DNA from: Lagopus muta
Lineage: Eukaryota; Chordata; Aves; Galliformes; Phasianidae
Length of the DNA: 64,000 nucleotides
Assembly: GCF_023343835.1 (NCBI RefSeq)
Contig: NC_064435.1
Coordinates: forward strand, 62,506,134 to 62,570,133
Reading direction: 5' to 3'
Shown one piece after another: positions 11,816 through 24,500 of this stretch. The translations under genes and the position numbers were made by a program. The notes beneath the pieces are model-generated. The model ran no database searches. It was not told the DNA's origin and saw only the letters and a program-made list of their open reading frames with translations. The first letter of the stretch is position 1. The number at the start of each line of letters is the position of its first letter.

Positions 11816-14263
11816 TCTCAAGATGTATGCACTGAGTGTGTACAGCTTAGTGCCTAGAAAAGGCTTTATGGCACCTAGTATCTCTGCCTCTGCTTCAGCT
11901 CTCAGGAGACATCATCTCATGGGAGCCAATGAGTTTGTTCTCAATCTCTGAAACCAACACTGGGAATCTTGAGTTGGAAAACACATGTCAAAGTAAGAGA
12001 ACATTTCTTAAATTACATTTCCTAATAATTTGAGAATTAGATCTAATCTTTTGGGTTAGCTTTTTGTTTTTGTTTTTGGATTCTGGGGGGAGAGGTGGGG
12101 TAGGGAAGAGGTTGGGGTTTTTTTTTTTGGTCACAAATTCTTCTAATTTCTTCAGGCTGACAAATCTAAGACTATACAGCACTATCAAAACAAGAAATCA
12201 CTGTTCTTCCCACAGATTTGCCACTAGGTCCTGCATTCTTTATTGATTCAAGAAAGTAAGGTGGATTCCACACTGCCTCACAGATCAGAAGAAAAACATA
12301 AGCATATTATTATTACAAAATCTGTATTACTGCCAGTAATGAAACATAAATATATTTGATCTTTATTTTCATGGAATACATCGGTTTTCAAATATATTTT
12401 GAATCTGTCTTTATATTTAAACATTGAATATATTTGCATCAAGAATCATGAGGTAAAAATAAGAAAAAATACTGCAAAGAAAAACGAATATGTGAAATCA
12501 ACTGTAAAAATGTTGTTTTAAGGGCAGAGGTGTGATAGAAGTGTGCTTGAGCATTTATCAGCTGATTTTGTCAAACGGCCATTAAGGTCAAGGACCATCT
12601 TAAAAATCAAAGCAAGGGCTTTTTCTAGGAGTGAAATTATATTATTATTTTTAAATAAAGTTTAGTGCTGTGGTCAACATATTTGCTCTTTTATGAACAT
12701 TTATTTGATATATTTTAGAGAAAGACACTTCAGTTCAGCAGTTAAATATTGAATATTCGTTTTCCAACTTCAGGGTTCACAGAGGCATGTTTCATAATGA
12801 ATATTTGTGTGCTTTTTATATGTGAGTCATCTTATTTGTACAGCTCCCTATAAATCATCTGAATGAGTGACAGAAAGGACCAATTAGAGCTTTTGTGCAC
12901 TGTGGTAGAATGGCACTTAGATGTTTGTGCAATCTCATTTCAATAGTTTCAGGTTCCACAGTTTCCCTGAGGAGATTATTTGAGAGCTTACCGCAATTTA
13001 TTCTCATGATAGTCAGCTTCAACATTTCCTTTTCCAATTGTATCATAATACTCTTACATCCAACATTATGTATTACGCATTTTCTCCTCCTATGAAGCAA
13101 GTTAGGTTCCATAAATCCTGCAATAAATTGGTCACCTCTTCCTATGTCCTTGTATGTCCTTATTAGATGAGCTATATAACACGAGTGCCTTGACAGCAAC
13201 ATCATGGTTAGGGCTCCTTTGTGATTTGCACAAAAAGTAACAGTCAGACCTCGATGTTATAGCCATACTTCAGTCAATCATTTAATTAATTCACAAGAAA
13301 AAAATATTTCTTATTGACTAAGTATTTGGGCTATGGAACAACTAACCGCCTAAATCCAGCGGTTTTGGATTGGTTTGCTGATAGCTGATAGCAAACCAAT
13401 ATATACGTTATAAAACACTGCTCATTTTTATGCACACTTGCACAGTGTTAGCTCTGTTTTCTTGGGGTCATATAATAACCATCCAGGAGCAAGTTTCATC
13501 ATGCATCTCTGAAAGGATCCAGGCAAGCTTTCCAGTTCACTGCACAGAAAAGAGTATTGTCAGATAAGCATGCTTTATTCTGTCCTGTCAGTCCACCCCC
13601 CACCCTCATGTTTACTGTATGCCAAATTGGTGTGCTTGCAGACCCCAAGCCTGCCTTCTCTATTCAAGCCCTACCATGAGATTGCCCCTGCGCTAAGGTT
13701 CATGCTCAGTTCCTTCCATTCCTGGGGGAATTTTTTTACACAAGACCTTTAATGTCAAAGCCACACTTGTTCCTCTAGTATTACTCATTCATACACATGT
13801 AAATTGATTTACTGTACACAAATACCATTAGTACAACCCAACAACCATATCAGATATCCTGCGCTGGGACCTTATCTGCAAGTTTGTTTCAAGAAGTTTG
13901 TTTGAAGCTTTTAGACAATCCAAGTCCGAAGCTCCCATTCCAGAAGCATGGCTTGTACTGCTTGGAAATACACATATATTTGACTATATAATCTGCTTGA
14001 AAGTGTTAATTTTACTAGGCAGTCCAGATGATGCTGCAGTTGCTCTCACAGCAGTTTACCAGGTAACAGTTTAGCACCTCCACAGATCTCATTAACAGCG
14101 AGGGTTTTTTTGATCTTTGGTACAAATCTTTGAAAGGCACCAGGAAACTCCCAAATCACGATGGCTAGATTTTCAACATTCTTGGTCTTTCAAAAGTAAA
14201 TAACTGTCTGTGTAACATGTTTAAATGATACTGCAGATACAGCATTAACCATCAGAAATGCAC
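11816..14263. other. Intergenic, unique sequence
   Basis: A long AT-rich block without repeats I recognise. It contains an 11-bp inverted repeat at 13369-13400. No gene is visible. The absence of repeats leaves room for conserved non-coding elements, but this needs an alignment to judge. Confidence 0.5.
13369..13400. repeat. Inverted repeat with 11-bp arms
   Basis: Arms attggtttgct (13369-13379) and agcaaaccaat (13390-13400) are perfect complements around a 10-base loop, gatagctgat. The stem is short, and regulatory or structural meaning is unknown. Confidence 0.85.
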
Positions 14264-14312
14264 ATAGAATATCCCAGCTGGAAGCGGCCCTTAAGGATCA
14301 CCAAGTCAGGCT
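14264..14312 (-). repeat. Short CR1-like fragment
   Basis: The segment from atagaatatcccagctggaa to ggatcaccaagtc resembles the reverse complement of a CR1 3' terminus. It is only about 50 bases and diverged, so the call is tentative. Confidence 0.6.
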
Positions 14313-14929
14313 TCTGGAGTTGGCAAGACATTGATCATAGGACTTAGAGACAGTTCTGCACTTCTAAGACTAATGATTACAAACAGCAAAGGCGTTACAG
14401 ATTTATATTTACTTTTATGTGTAAGGTCATCATTGTTCTGTAACACCTATGAGATGGTCAACACTAACAGCATCGATAAATATTTCTTCATCAACTGTCT
14501 TACATATCTTTGGTACTGTTTGATTTGTGGTTGGAGTCAACAGCGAAGGGCTGTGTCAGACACCCAGCTGGATGTCTTGAAATCTGGCACAACACCAGCG
14601 CTTTATGAAATACAAAGGAAGTTCTTGAGAACTAAAGATTTATTAAGATCCAACCTTAGCTATTTCCTTATCCGTCTCTTTCAAGATCCGAGGGTGCAAA
14701 TGAGAGGGGAGGGAAAGAAAAAGAAAAAAACAGCCTAGGCTTGCTTGGAGCAAAAGGTCCACAGCACATCTGGAAGCATCTCCTGATGCCTCATGCTGCT
14801 TGTCGGCAGGGAGACGCTGGCCCCACGCTACCTCTCCCGTTCCGTTACTGCCAGCGTGAAAGAACCGTCTTCGCCTCAGAGGGATTGCCCTTATCCCTTT
14901 TTTCCCGTTTTCCGACACTCTGTCTCGCG
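14313..14929. other. Distal upstream region of LPCAT1 promoter
   Basis: Unique sequence leading into the CpG island, with GC content rising after about 14750. The open frame at 14331-14738 starts with TTG and ends in low-complexity lysines, so it is not a credible gene. Confidence 0.5.
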
Positions 14930-15252
14930 GTGCCCAGCAGAGAGCTTTCCCACAGCCCGCAGCACCACACGCACGGGGCGAGAGGGTAGCGGGTCCGCCC
15001 GAGGTGCAGCCCCTCGGCCTGGGCCCCACGCGAGGACCTCGGCCGTTGCCCCCCGATGCCGCCGAGGGGTTGGGGCGGCCTTAGCTCTGTCCCCGGCGGC
15101 GGGAGGTCCCTGTGAGGAGCGTAACCGTCGCTGCGGGGGGCGGCATGAGGCGAGGAGAAAGCGCGCCCCCGCCTCATACCCCCACCCCCCCGCAATCCTC
15201 CCAACCGACGCGGAAACCGGCGCCGGCCGAGCAGCTGTAGCCGGCGCGCAGG

Positions 15253-15264
15253 ACGCATGCGCGG
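15253..15264. promoter_or_regulatory. NRF1-like palindromic motif
   Basis: The sequence acgcatgcgcgg is one mismatch from the NRF1 consensus YGCGCATGCGCR and lies about 155 bases upstream of the LPCAT1 ATG inside the CpG island. NRF1 sites are common in CpG-island promoters. Function is inferred only. Confidence 0.4.
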
Positions 15265-15369
15265 CCCCCAGGAGGGCGGGGGCCGGCGCCTAGCGGGGAG
15301 CGAGCCGCCGCCGCTGCCCGCCGCCGCCACCGCCGCCTGCGGAGCAGCGGTCTCCGCGCAGCGCCCTCG

Positions 15370-15398
15370 CTCTTTTCCTTTCCTCTTTCTCTCTCCTC
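15370..15398 (+). promoter_or_regulatory. 29-base pyrimidine tract in LPCAT1 leader (possible TCT initiator/TOP-like)
   Basis: An uninterrupted run of C and T begins ctcttttcc and ends 16 bases before the ATG. If transcription starts within it, the mRNA would carry a 5' terminal oligopyrimidine-like leader. If transcription starts upstream, it is simply a pyrimidine-rich 5' UTR. CAGE data would decide. Confidence 0.35.
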
Positions 15399-15414
15399 GC
15401 GGCCCTTCCCCGCC

Positions 15415-15531
15415 ATGAAGCTGAGCAGCCGCGGCCGGGGATGCTGCGTGGCCGGCAGCCGGGAGCGCGGGCCGCCGCCGCGGAGCCCCTTCGTGCACCA
15501 GCTGCGCTTCAGCCCCCTGGAGAAAACCAAG
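15415..15531 (+). CDS. LPCAT1: LPCAT1 coding exon 1 (residues 1-39)
   Basis: It begins at an ATG in a good Kozak context, with G at -3. It lies inside the CpG island and ends at codon AAG before the donor gtgggg, a weaker donor than most others here. It encodes a basic, Gly/Cys/Pro-rich N-terminus followed by [16 protein letters not shown], matching the conserved NPFVHELRLS block of mammalian LPCAT1. The first 25 residues are lineage-specific. The start was chosen because it is the first in-frame ATG in the 5' leader and gives the expected distance to the conserved block. The exon ends in phase 0. Confidence 0.93.
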
Positions 15532-18500
15532 GTGGGGGCGCGCGGGCTCGGCCCCGCCGCGACGTGAGCTGGGCGGCGGGCGGGGGCGGCTCTGCGAGGG
15601 GGCGGCGGGGTGCGCGCAGCCGGGCGGGGGCGAGGCCGTGAGGAGAGGGCGCGGGGTGCGCCTTCACTTCACTGCCGCTTCTCCTCTCCGCTCCACAATT
15701 ATCATTTTTTTTCTATCGTTATTACGTGGGGGGGTGTGGGGGAGCGTTCCTGTAGACGCTCCCTCTTCCATTGTCGAGCTGAGGGATGCGCACCGAAGGA
15801 TCCCGCCGCTCCGAAGTTTGGCCCCGCGTAAAGAACGCCGGCGGCGCGGTTTGCGCGCTGTGCGGGAGGCGGCGGGAAGCGGTGTGGAAGTGGCGGCGCG
15901 GATGGGAACCCCCACCCGCCTTTGCCGCCTCCCCGCAGGGTTAGCAGGGGGTGGGTGGCCCTGGCGGGGGCTCTGGAGAGGATTTGGGTCGCTGCCTGGG
16001 TGGAGGAACGCCACGAAGGGCTCCTCGGGTAGGGACCGGCCAGCCGTGTTACTTCCATCGCGGTAGCACTTGAGGAACGTTCATTTAAAGCAGTTGTTTT
16101 GGGTGCCTGAAGCCTACGGTGCCTGCAGCACCACACGCATATCAACACAGAAATTAAAATCTGCTGCTATTGAACCTGTCACATCAAGGCTCTTTGGAGC
16201 CAACCTGAATTTAATTTCTCTTTGGATTGGAGTTCGTTGTTGCTTTGCCTGATTGTTGTCTGGGCCCTGAGGACAAGACACATATGGCCTGATTTACAAA
16301 ACGTTGGAATGTGCCCCGCGTTAAGTACCTGACAGCTAAGGAATTCGTAGCAGGCTGCAATGGAAAGGATTCTTACTTGTTTTTTAATCGAGACGGACCA
16401 ACGCTGAATTCAGTGGTTGCTGATAAATTGTTTCAACAGGGAGAGGAGGTTTATGTCATTTGTCTCATTCAATTTATACCTGGAGCTTCTTCAATAAATC
16501 ACAAGGTTGTAATGATTTCAGCATAACCCTGTCTCATCCTTTATGCCACGGTCTCTGTGTAATTAATGAGTTAGAAGTCTGTAACGGAGCAGAGGGAAGC
16601 GAAGGTAGCATGTGGTCTTGTGCATTCTGATTGTTTTGTTATAATGAGACACAATGTTTTACTTTGCATTGTCAATGTATCTTTCTAATGCTACTGTCTG
16701 CTTGTTTACTTACAAGGAATTTTAGATGGACAATCAGGAGGGCAGAGCAGCGGTTTCGTAGTATTTCCAGTCTCCTATGAGCTACTGGCACTGTTGATCT
16801 GTTTGTCTTAACAGATCTTCAGCCACTTCAACTCAGTGACCGCTTATAGAGCATATCTCCCTCCTTATGTAGGCTGCTCTGGACATCTGTATCATATGTG
16901 AGCTTTGGCACTGGGTTTCAAAGATTTATTTCCAGTGAAAACTGTAATCTGTGTTTAAAGCTCTGTAGTCTTTTGCAGTGTGCAGACCAAAGGAACAGCC
17001 TCATCAAAGCATGGCTCAGTTTTGCTTTTAAAGTGAACGTTATGGGTGCACAGTGGTACAAAGTCATTTAACCTGGACTTTCTCATAATCTTATTTCTGC
17101 ATTTCTATGAGGAAGAATCATGCAAGCTGACATACAGAACTGTGACAGAGGTTTTTATTTGCTGTAATGATTCTCTCCTAGCCTCTTTTCTTAATTAAGA
17201 AAATGGTTATGCTTGAATTAGAAGCTGCTAAAGGAGAGCTGTGAAACTTTCACTTGCGTGAAATGCTGCTCTCCCAGAAAAAGAGGCTTCTTGAACAGGG
17301 AGGCTCCTTCACAGTCAATTACAGCAGTGTGCATTCTCCTTCACGCAGTCCTGGCCCGTCACTAAGAGTTCAGCATGAAGTATTACAGCTGAACTCACTT
17401 CCTGTTCAGCTGGAGGCGCAGACTGTGCCACAGGTTTCTCTGTCAGCTCTGTGAATCTAACAGGGCTCAGTTCTGGGTCTGCGCTGCCTAATCAGAGAAG
17501 GCCAGGAATGTGTGGGGACTGGAGGTTTCGTGGAGGTAGTGGGGAAAGAAGACTGGGAGACAAGACTGCTTTGTCTGAGGGACTGTTGCCTGTGGCTGAT
17601 GGACTATCGGATAGATCCATTATCTTCACTGCCACCTCAGCTCGTGCTCTGCAAGAGGTTGGATTAACTTTTTTGCTTTTTAATGCAAATCAAAGTAAAT
17701 GCATCTTGAAACACTTCAGCCTGAGACTGGGCATGAAGAAGTGGAAAATAAATGGACCAGACAACCACAAAGAGGGAAAAGAAGGGCAAAAATAATCCAT
17801 TTGAGAACTAAGAAATTGTTCAGATCTCTTTATTGGTTTCATAAAAACTGGAGGTAACAATGTAAATGCATTGCGTGTCATACTTCTGTAGAAATTATGA
17901 TTATTTGGCCCTAATCTGAGAATAACAGTGGAATAATTTCTGAAGCTACATGTTTTATTTTCAATACTACCAGGAAAAGATTCTTTCTGGAAGAAAGGTA
18001 GACAGACATGGCTTCATTAATCACAAGTTTCATTCATCCGAATATGTTCTGGACAGGTATCTTGTAAGTCAGATGTTGTTCCTAGTCAGTCCTAGTGTTA
18101 CAGAACAGGCAGAAGCATACTGAAGCTCTCACAGAGCATTTGTAGCTTTATTTTCCTGCTGCTTTAAAACTCAATATGGTTCCATCTTTCTTGCTTCCAG
18201 TATTTCTGGCCTTTATTGCACTAGTGCTGGTGTTCCTCTGGTGTCTTGGTGAGCCGATTTGGCTCATTAAAACAGCAGACTGTTGTGTTTTTCTGTGGTC
18301 TGATTGTTTCTCTTTTGTTTTGCTGGGATTGCTTTTCTTCAGTTTAATGAGCTGCGTTGGCTCACTGCAAGCTCAGATGAGTGCTAGAACTGACCCAAGG
18401 GGAGTGTGAACAGGACCACCCTCTTTAGCAGCGATGATTGGTTAGGTTGGCTTAGTCACACATGAAAATATCTACTCCTGTTATTATCTCCATAAATATG

Positions 18501-21500
18501 TCAATCAGGGCACTTGCAGAGTGGGAAAGCAGGTGGTAAGAGAAGTGTCGAAGGGTAAATTTCTCACTCTTTCAGTGCCATCCTTGTTGAGATGGATTTT
18601 AGTTAGTGAAAAAGTGAAAGTGTGGGGCAAGATTAGTCTCTGACATATTTAAAAAGAAAAAAAAAATCAGAGTGAACATGCAGTTCACTGGTCTGTTTTC
18701 CTTTGGCTTTGTAGTAATTCGTGGAATTTTTTTTTTGTGAATAAGCTACTTAATGATTCCCACTGTATTGTTAATTTCAAAGATGCATCTCTTTCAACTT
18801 TTTAATGAGAGGTATGATGTTGACATTCAAGAGACGGGAAACTGAGACAATCACAAAAAGGAAGTTTACTCTGATTCTCAGGCTCGGTGCTTAGATACGT
18901 AGGACCTGATGGTTTAGGGAACTTACAAAGTATCTAAGTTTGTATCTGATACCTTCATTTTAAGTTCTTACTCAAATCAGAATGTGGGGCTTCTGAACAA
19001 GGAACACATGATACCTTTTTAGTTTAAGAGACTTGCTAAAAACTAACTAGAATCCTTCAGAATAAAAGACGTTAATTGAGCTGTAGTCAAAAAAGAAAAT
19101 TGGTCATGAGCTGCACCCCCTAAGGTAGAGATCCAGATGGATCTTGAGTTTTCTTTAAAATGTGAATATCTGTGTCTTTTAGGTACGTATGAATGATATT
19201 TACAAGAATTCATAATATTAATAACAAATATGTCTGTGTGGCTGAGTGTACTGAATATGTAGAAGTAATGATCACTGTGTAAGACCAGACACTCTGAAAC
19301 TAAGACACCTGTACAAGGCTGGACCAGGAGCGCAGCATGTCTCCTTCGTTTGATCTCTGGTAACAACCAGCAGGGACGGGATCTTCCCAGGTTTTAGGGG
19401 ACTGAAGCTTTCTTACTCAGGAGGATGTCTGAATGCACTCTGAACTGTTTTGCAAATGCTTGTGTCCTTCCTGATTCCAAACCTTCTTCAGGGGCTGAAT
19501 GTAGTCCTTCTCTCTCCTAGCAAACTTCTTATGCTCACAGGTATTTCACTGCCACCTGCTTGAAAAAAGAAAAGAGCAGGGGTCACAGTGGGTACGTGGA
19601 ACTGCTGCTTGTTTGCTTGCTTTCTCCAAACACAGAAGACCAAGAGACCTTTTCTACACATTTATGACATCGTTCAAGATCTTGTGGATGCAGCAGCCGT
19701 TTCTCTTCTGCTGTGTGGCTCTGAAGTGAACATGATACAAAAGATGCTGTGCACATACAATTGACTGTACAGGTCACTCCCAGTCAGTCAACTGCCCTTT
19801 TGTAACTAACCAGAGAAGGAGACTTGGAGGAGTGGGAGGGAGAGTGCATGAATCTCAGGGAACTGAGTCCTCACCTGCGTTTTCCTCTTTATTTTTTTTC
19901 TCCACAGCTGGTCCCTTCCTTCTGAGGAACCTGGGAGGCAGCTGCTCTCTTTTCTTCGGTTTGCAGATAAATACTCCCCTATTTTCTGAGTTTTCTTGAG
20001 TCTTCTGAAGTGTTTGAACCCTTGGTTGTCTCTAGTTTTTTTTCTTATTATTGCTTCAAATCAATACTTGTGTCTGTGTTTCTCATTCTCCTCATCCAAC
20101 CTCATTTGCAAATTCAGATCTTGCTTGTCATTTTTTCTTCTCATGCAGCTTCTAGAACTCTTATGTTTCTTTGCACTCATCTATTTCTTCCCTCTTTCCC
20201 CACAGTCTGAGTGAAGCTTTATTAAACAGCTGAGGTGACTTAATTGCTCACTGCTACCAGAAGTGGTGGTCTTGTCTGTGGGCTGTTCTGACTACTGCTA
20301 CTTAAGGAAGTTAAACTGTTTTATTTGGGGAAAATGTTGTATCCAAGGGGAAAAAAATTATTTCTGATGTGGCAAGCTGAAGTCGTTCACCTTGAAACTG
20401 GAATCTTGTTTTGAGTTATGAGATGATGGTGCCAGTCTGAACCATTATTGTAAAATCTAGCTAAAATGAGTGGGCTACCTAGGAAACAGGGAGCTCAGGG
20501 TTGTTTTTTTCTGCCATGTGTTCCCTACATCTACCCTAGACCTAGCTTTTGGGCAGCTGTGGAGTTTAGTGAGCTGTTCTGGGAAGTGAGAAGAAGTGTG
20601 AACTGGTCAGTGGAAAACTGAGCTCCATGGTGACTGGATCTGCATCATGGAAGAAGAGGAGAATATGAATGATGCTTTCCACAACAGCCTGGACATGCAT
20701 CAGATTAAACACGATACGAGATAGTACCTCATGCCTCATTTCTCAGCCTTGCTGAGCTATTATGATACTGAGAAGTACTTTTCTATGACATCTGAGTCAC
20801 CTGTGAATGTATACCTTATTTCCTTTGGAATTCTTTCTTCACTTGTTGCCTCTATCATTTCATAGCATCTTATCCATCTTCTGCTAGCTTCCTCTGTATA
20901 GCTAGAGGAGCATTAGTGCTACCCCAGTCAGCCATCAGTTTATGATTTCACTCTTTCCCCTAGCCAGTCATTTGAAGCCGTAACCTCCACTTGCTTTTAT
21001 TCTGTCCTTTGAGAAGGATGGGATTTTTGGCACCTGCAACTGTTTCTTCTAACAGGTCGATCATTACGTAAATGGTTGTTGAGCTGTGCTTTCTGTAAGG
21101 TGGTTCCAGACAGCTTAAGGAAGGCCAGGCCCTACATTTGGGAGAATTCTACGAAAGAATATGGGAGAAGTTCCAACACAATATCTTTTGCACTGAAGTT
21201 GAAGGCAGAGGACTAGATGGTTGGGATTGGACTCTCTGATAACTGGAGTGGTGAGAGGAGGTGTAGAAGCAACTGGGTTCATTGTGGCTTCTGGAAGAAG
21301 ACAACTTGTTCAAAATCTCTGCTTTCTCCGGGGTTTATGCCTATTAACACTGATCTGGAGCAGACATTTGCATGTGTATTTAGATGTTTATCTAGGGCTG
21401 TTTCTGTACAGCATTCCCCACAGTTTCTGGTTACAAGAATATCCTACAGAGGAGCTGATATCTGCCCCATCCTGGAAAAGCTTTCCAGGTTGGATTGTAT

Positions 21501-24500
21501 TGCCATGTGAGTGCACCTTGCTGAAGAAGTGCACATCACTGCTCTGATGGGCTGACTCCACAACAATTCAGTCAGATTTACAATGCACCCATGCTAAATA
21601 TTTACTTTATATGATGCTGCAGAGAAGAAAAAAGATGCGGATGTAGCAGCTAACATTGGCTCTGAAGAAGTGCAGAAAGCTGACTGGTAGTGTTTTAAGA
21701 CAGTGACTGTGTTTCAACTAATTCAGATCTGCGAATACAAAGTCGTTGCACATATACATTACAACTGTTTGATTGGGTTTGAAGCACGTTCTGCTGTTTT
21801 TCAATGCTAGGTATTTGCTATTTAAAAATGCAGTTTATAGGAACTACTGTTTCTTGCAGTCTAAAATTGTGTTAGATTAACTCATTTGTTCTGGTTTTTC
21901 CAGATTGCCTTCATGACCTTGACTCTATTTCCTATCCGACTCTTCTTTGCTGCTTTTATGATGTTGCTGGCCTGGCCTTTTGCATTCATTGCTTCAATGG
22001 GATGTGATGAGCAAGAGCTTGAAAAGCCCCTCTCCTGGTGGCGAAAGTGAGTAACTGATGTAGCACAATACTGATGTAGTGCAGGTACCATGGACCGGCT
22101 TTCCTTTTCAAAATAAAAATACAAACAGTATTTACATATTTTCTTAAGTTAGGAGACAAAAAATACCTAACAGAATACCCTGAAAATGTTTGATTTACCA
22201 TATGGCTCAAGAATTACAGGAGGAAAATAGCTAATTGTTTGCCTCTTACTATTATAGAGGATGTAGAATGAAGCTTCGTTGTGGTATCCTTCAATTTCAA
22301 TTACTTCCATAATGTTAAAAAGATTGACACTATGAAATGTGCCCAGGCTTCATATTCTGTTATTTTAAACTGTTTCACTCCACTGTTTCCTTCTCTGTAA
22401 TGAATTGACAGAACTTCTGTTGATTCTCTGAGGGCTTGCCCTATGCTTTGGTGCTCATTAATAAGGCTGTGCTTGTGTTGATATTGGAATGCTAATTAAG
22501 GTACAATGTAAGGTGGTGTTCACCCATCCATGAAAACTGCGGCTTAAGAAGCAAGGGAGGAGTGGTGTACCACTTCTTCTGTAAAAAAAAAAAACATTAA
22601 ATGTATGAGCTGGCACTAGAGTGAGGGAAGTTGATTACATTTTGCATCACAGGAGGTAAGGAGGCTGAGAACTGCAGAGGCATGTCACTTTACATTTAAT
22701 TTGGAGTGAATTCAGCATATGACTGAAGGAATAATGGACTGCCTTCAGTCTTGCATACCGTTATTTTCAACCTTTATCCACGTGAGGATAATCATCTGTG
22801 GAGGTTAGGCTTTGCACCCTGTTGGTTCAAAGTGAATGCTTCTCTTTTCATGACTGCCTAGCAGTAAAGAATACACTTTAAGAGATAGAGGGAAGAAAGT
22901 GAAATATTTTCAGAGCTCCCAGGTACGTCCTGTGTGCATCCCCCTGTTTAAGAATCTCTGCCCTTTGCTGCTGCAGTGGCTTTTGAGTAAACTTGAATCC
23001 AGGAATGAGGGTTGATGCATTCTAAGCAGTGTTTTAATAGTATTTTTTTGTGTGTGGGGGATCAATTTATAGGGACTTTTTGGTATTACTGGAAAGCATT
23101 ATTAGATATTGTATATAAGCAATTCAACAGGCTCAGCCCAAATAAAAATTAATTCAATGAAAAAATAAATGTGAACATTATTATGATTTGAAAATATTAA
23201 TATTCAGGAATGAAATGAAATGGAGTGGTAGCTTACCTTGAAAGTGCTATTAAGCTTACACAGAAAGAAAATCACAGTGTTAGTATGTAAGCTGTGTCTG
23301 TATTTTGTCATGCTAATAGTTCTTATATAATGTTTTTTCATCATTTTAGAGTATCCCTGTAGAAGTGTAACTGTTATTTGAACTCTTTTCAGGGTGGTGG
23401 ACGTTTTGCTGAAAGCTATCATGAGAATGATGTGGCTTGCTGGTGGATTCCACTGGATAAATGTAAAAGGCAGACGAGCGTTGCCGGCAGAAGCAGCAAT
23501 ATTAACTGTGGCTCCCCATTCTTCTTACTTTGATGCCATTCCAGTAACTATGACCTTTGCCTCCATTGTGATGAAAGCAGAAAGCAAAGATATTCCTGTC
23601 TGGGGAAGTAAGTTGGTAGACGATCGTTTTTCATTTTTAAAGAAAAAATGATTATTCAGTAACTTCACTAGTTTGGCATGAGAAGGCCTGACACACAAAG
23701 AAAAAAACAGCAATATTTTTTCAACACAACTAATGGAAAAGCAAATTAAGATGGGGCAAAGGGCGGCCCATAGAGAAAGTCTACCAAAGCTGTTTTTTTC
23801 TTTAGTTTGGAGTGCAATCCTAGGAATGTTTCAGGAGTGGAGTCCGCCTGGAAGGTGCGCTGCTCATCTCTCATGCATGAGTAAGCTTGTTTCAGGCAGT
23901 TTGTAAAAGAGCAGTAAAGCAGATTGTTGCAGATAACCAAGTCAGTAGTGTTTAAACAATCAGTGTAGATGTTCATGGTATTTTGAGATAGATTTGTGAT
24001 TTTTATTTACTGATGCAATTATGCCAAGGATATTTGAGAGCTCTTAGAGTTATGTGCTTCTGACTGAATTGTTTCCACAAACACCTTAAAGAAATTCATG
24101 CTACTATGTTTAGGGACCAGCAAAGTTTAGAAGATGTTGCTGTGTCTCACTGCGTAGATTTTAAGGATAATCTAAAAGGGGGAGAAAATTTTTATTTGGC
24201 CTTTGACTAGAGATGTGTGAACACAAATGCATAAACAAAAGTTCTGTTGCAACTTAGTGGAATCGGGCTGTTTTATGTTGACATCCTCTAATGTCATTGG
24301 ACAGTGTGGTTTTAAGAATGTGTTTTAAATCAGCATCTGTCAGTCATATTTCTGAGTGGTTACATCTGGATGCTTCATATAGGGAGCTTCTTGGCAATGT
24401 GCCTCTGCATCAAGTAAAACAGGCCAGAATGGTAGCTGTACCTCAATTTCCTGGAGTATTCTACTAACGAGAGGGTAGTGAAAGATCTGTGTGAAAGTTA

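Larger units (their letters stand above)
14930..16050. promoter_or_regulatory. CpG-island promoter of LPCAT1
   Basis: A sharp change from AT-rich flanks to very GC- and CpG-rich DNA spans about 1.1 kb centred on exon 1. It contains several GC boxes, such as ggagggcgggg near 15271 and g-rich boxes in the start of intron 1. No TATA box is evident upstream of the start codon. This fits a broad, TATA-less housekeeping-type promoter. The exact transcription start is not determinable from sequence. Confidence 0.88.

Noticed and set aside
14331..14738. 135-codon open frame before the promoter
   Set aside because: TTG start, low-complexity lysine end and no recognisable domain.
14845..15498. 217-codon open frame on the minus strand over the CpG island
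   Set aside because: It is Arg/Gly/Pro/Ala-rich, as expected from GC-rich DNA, and overlaps LPCAT1 exon 1 and promoter. A shadow frame.
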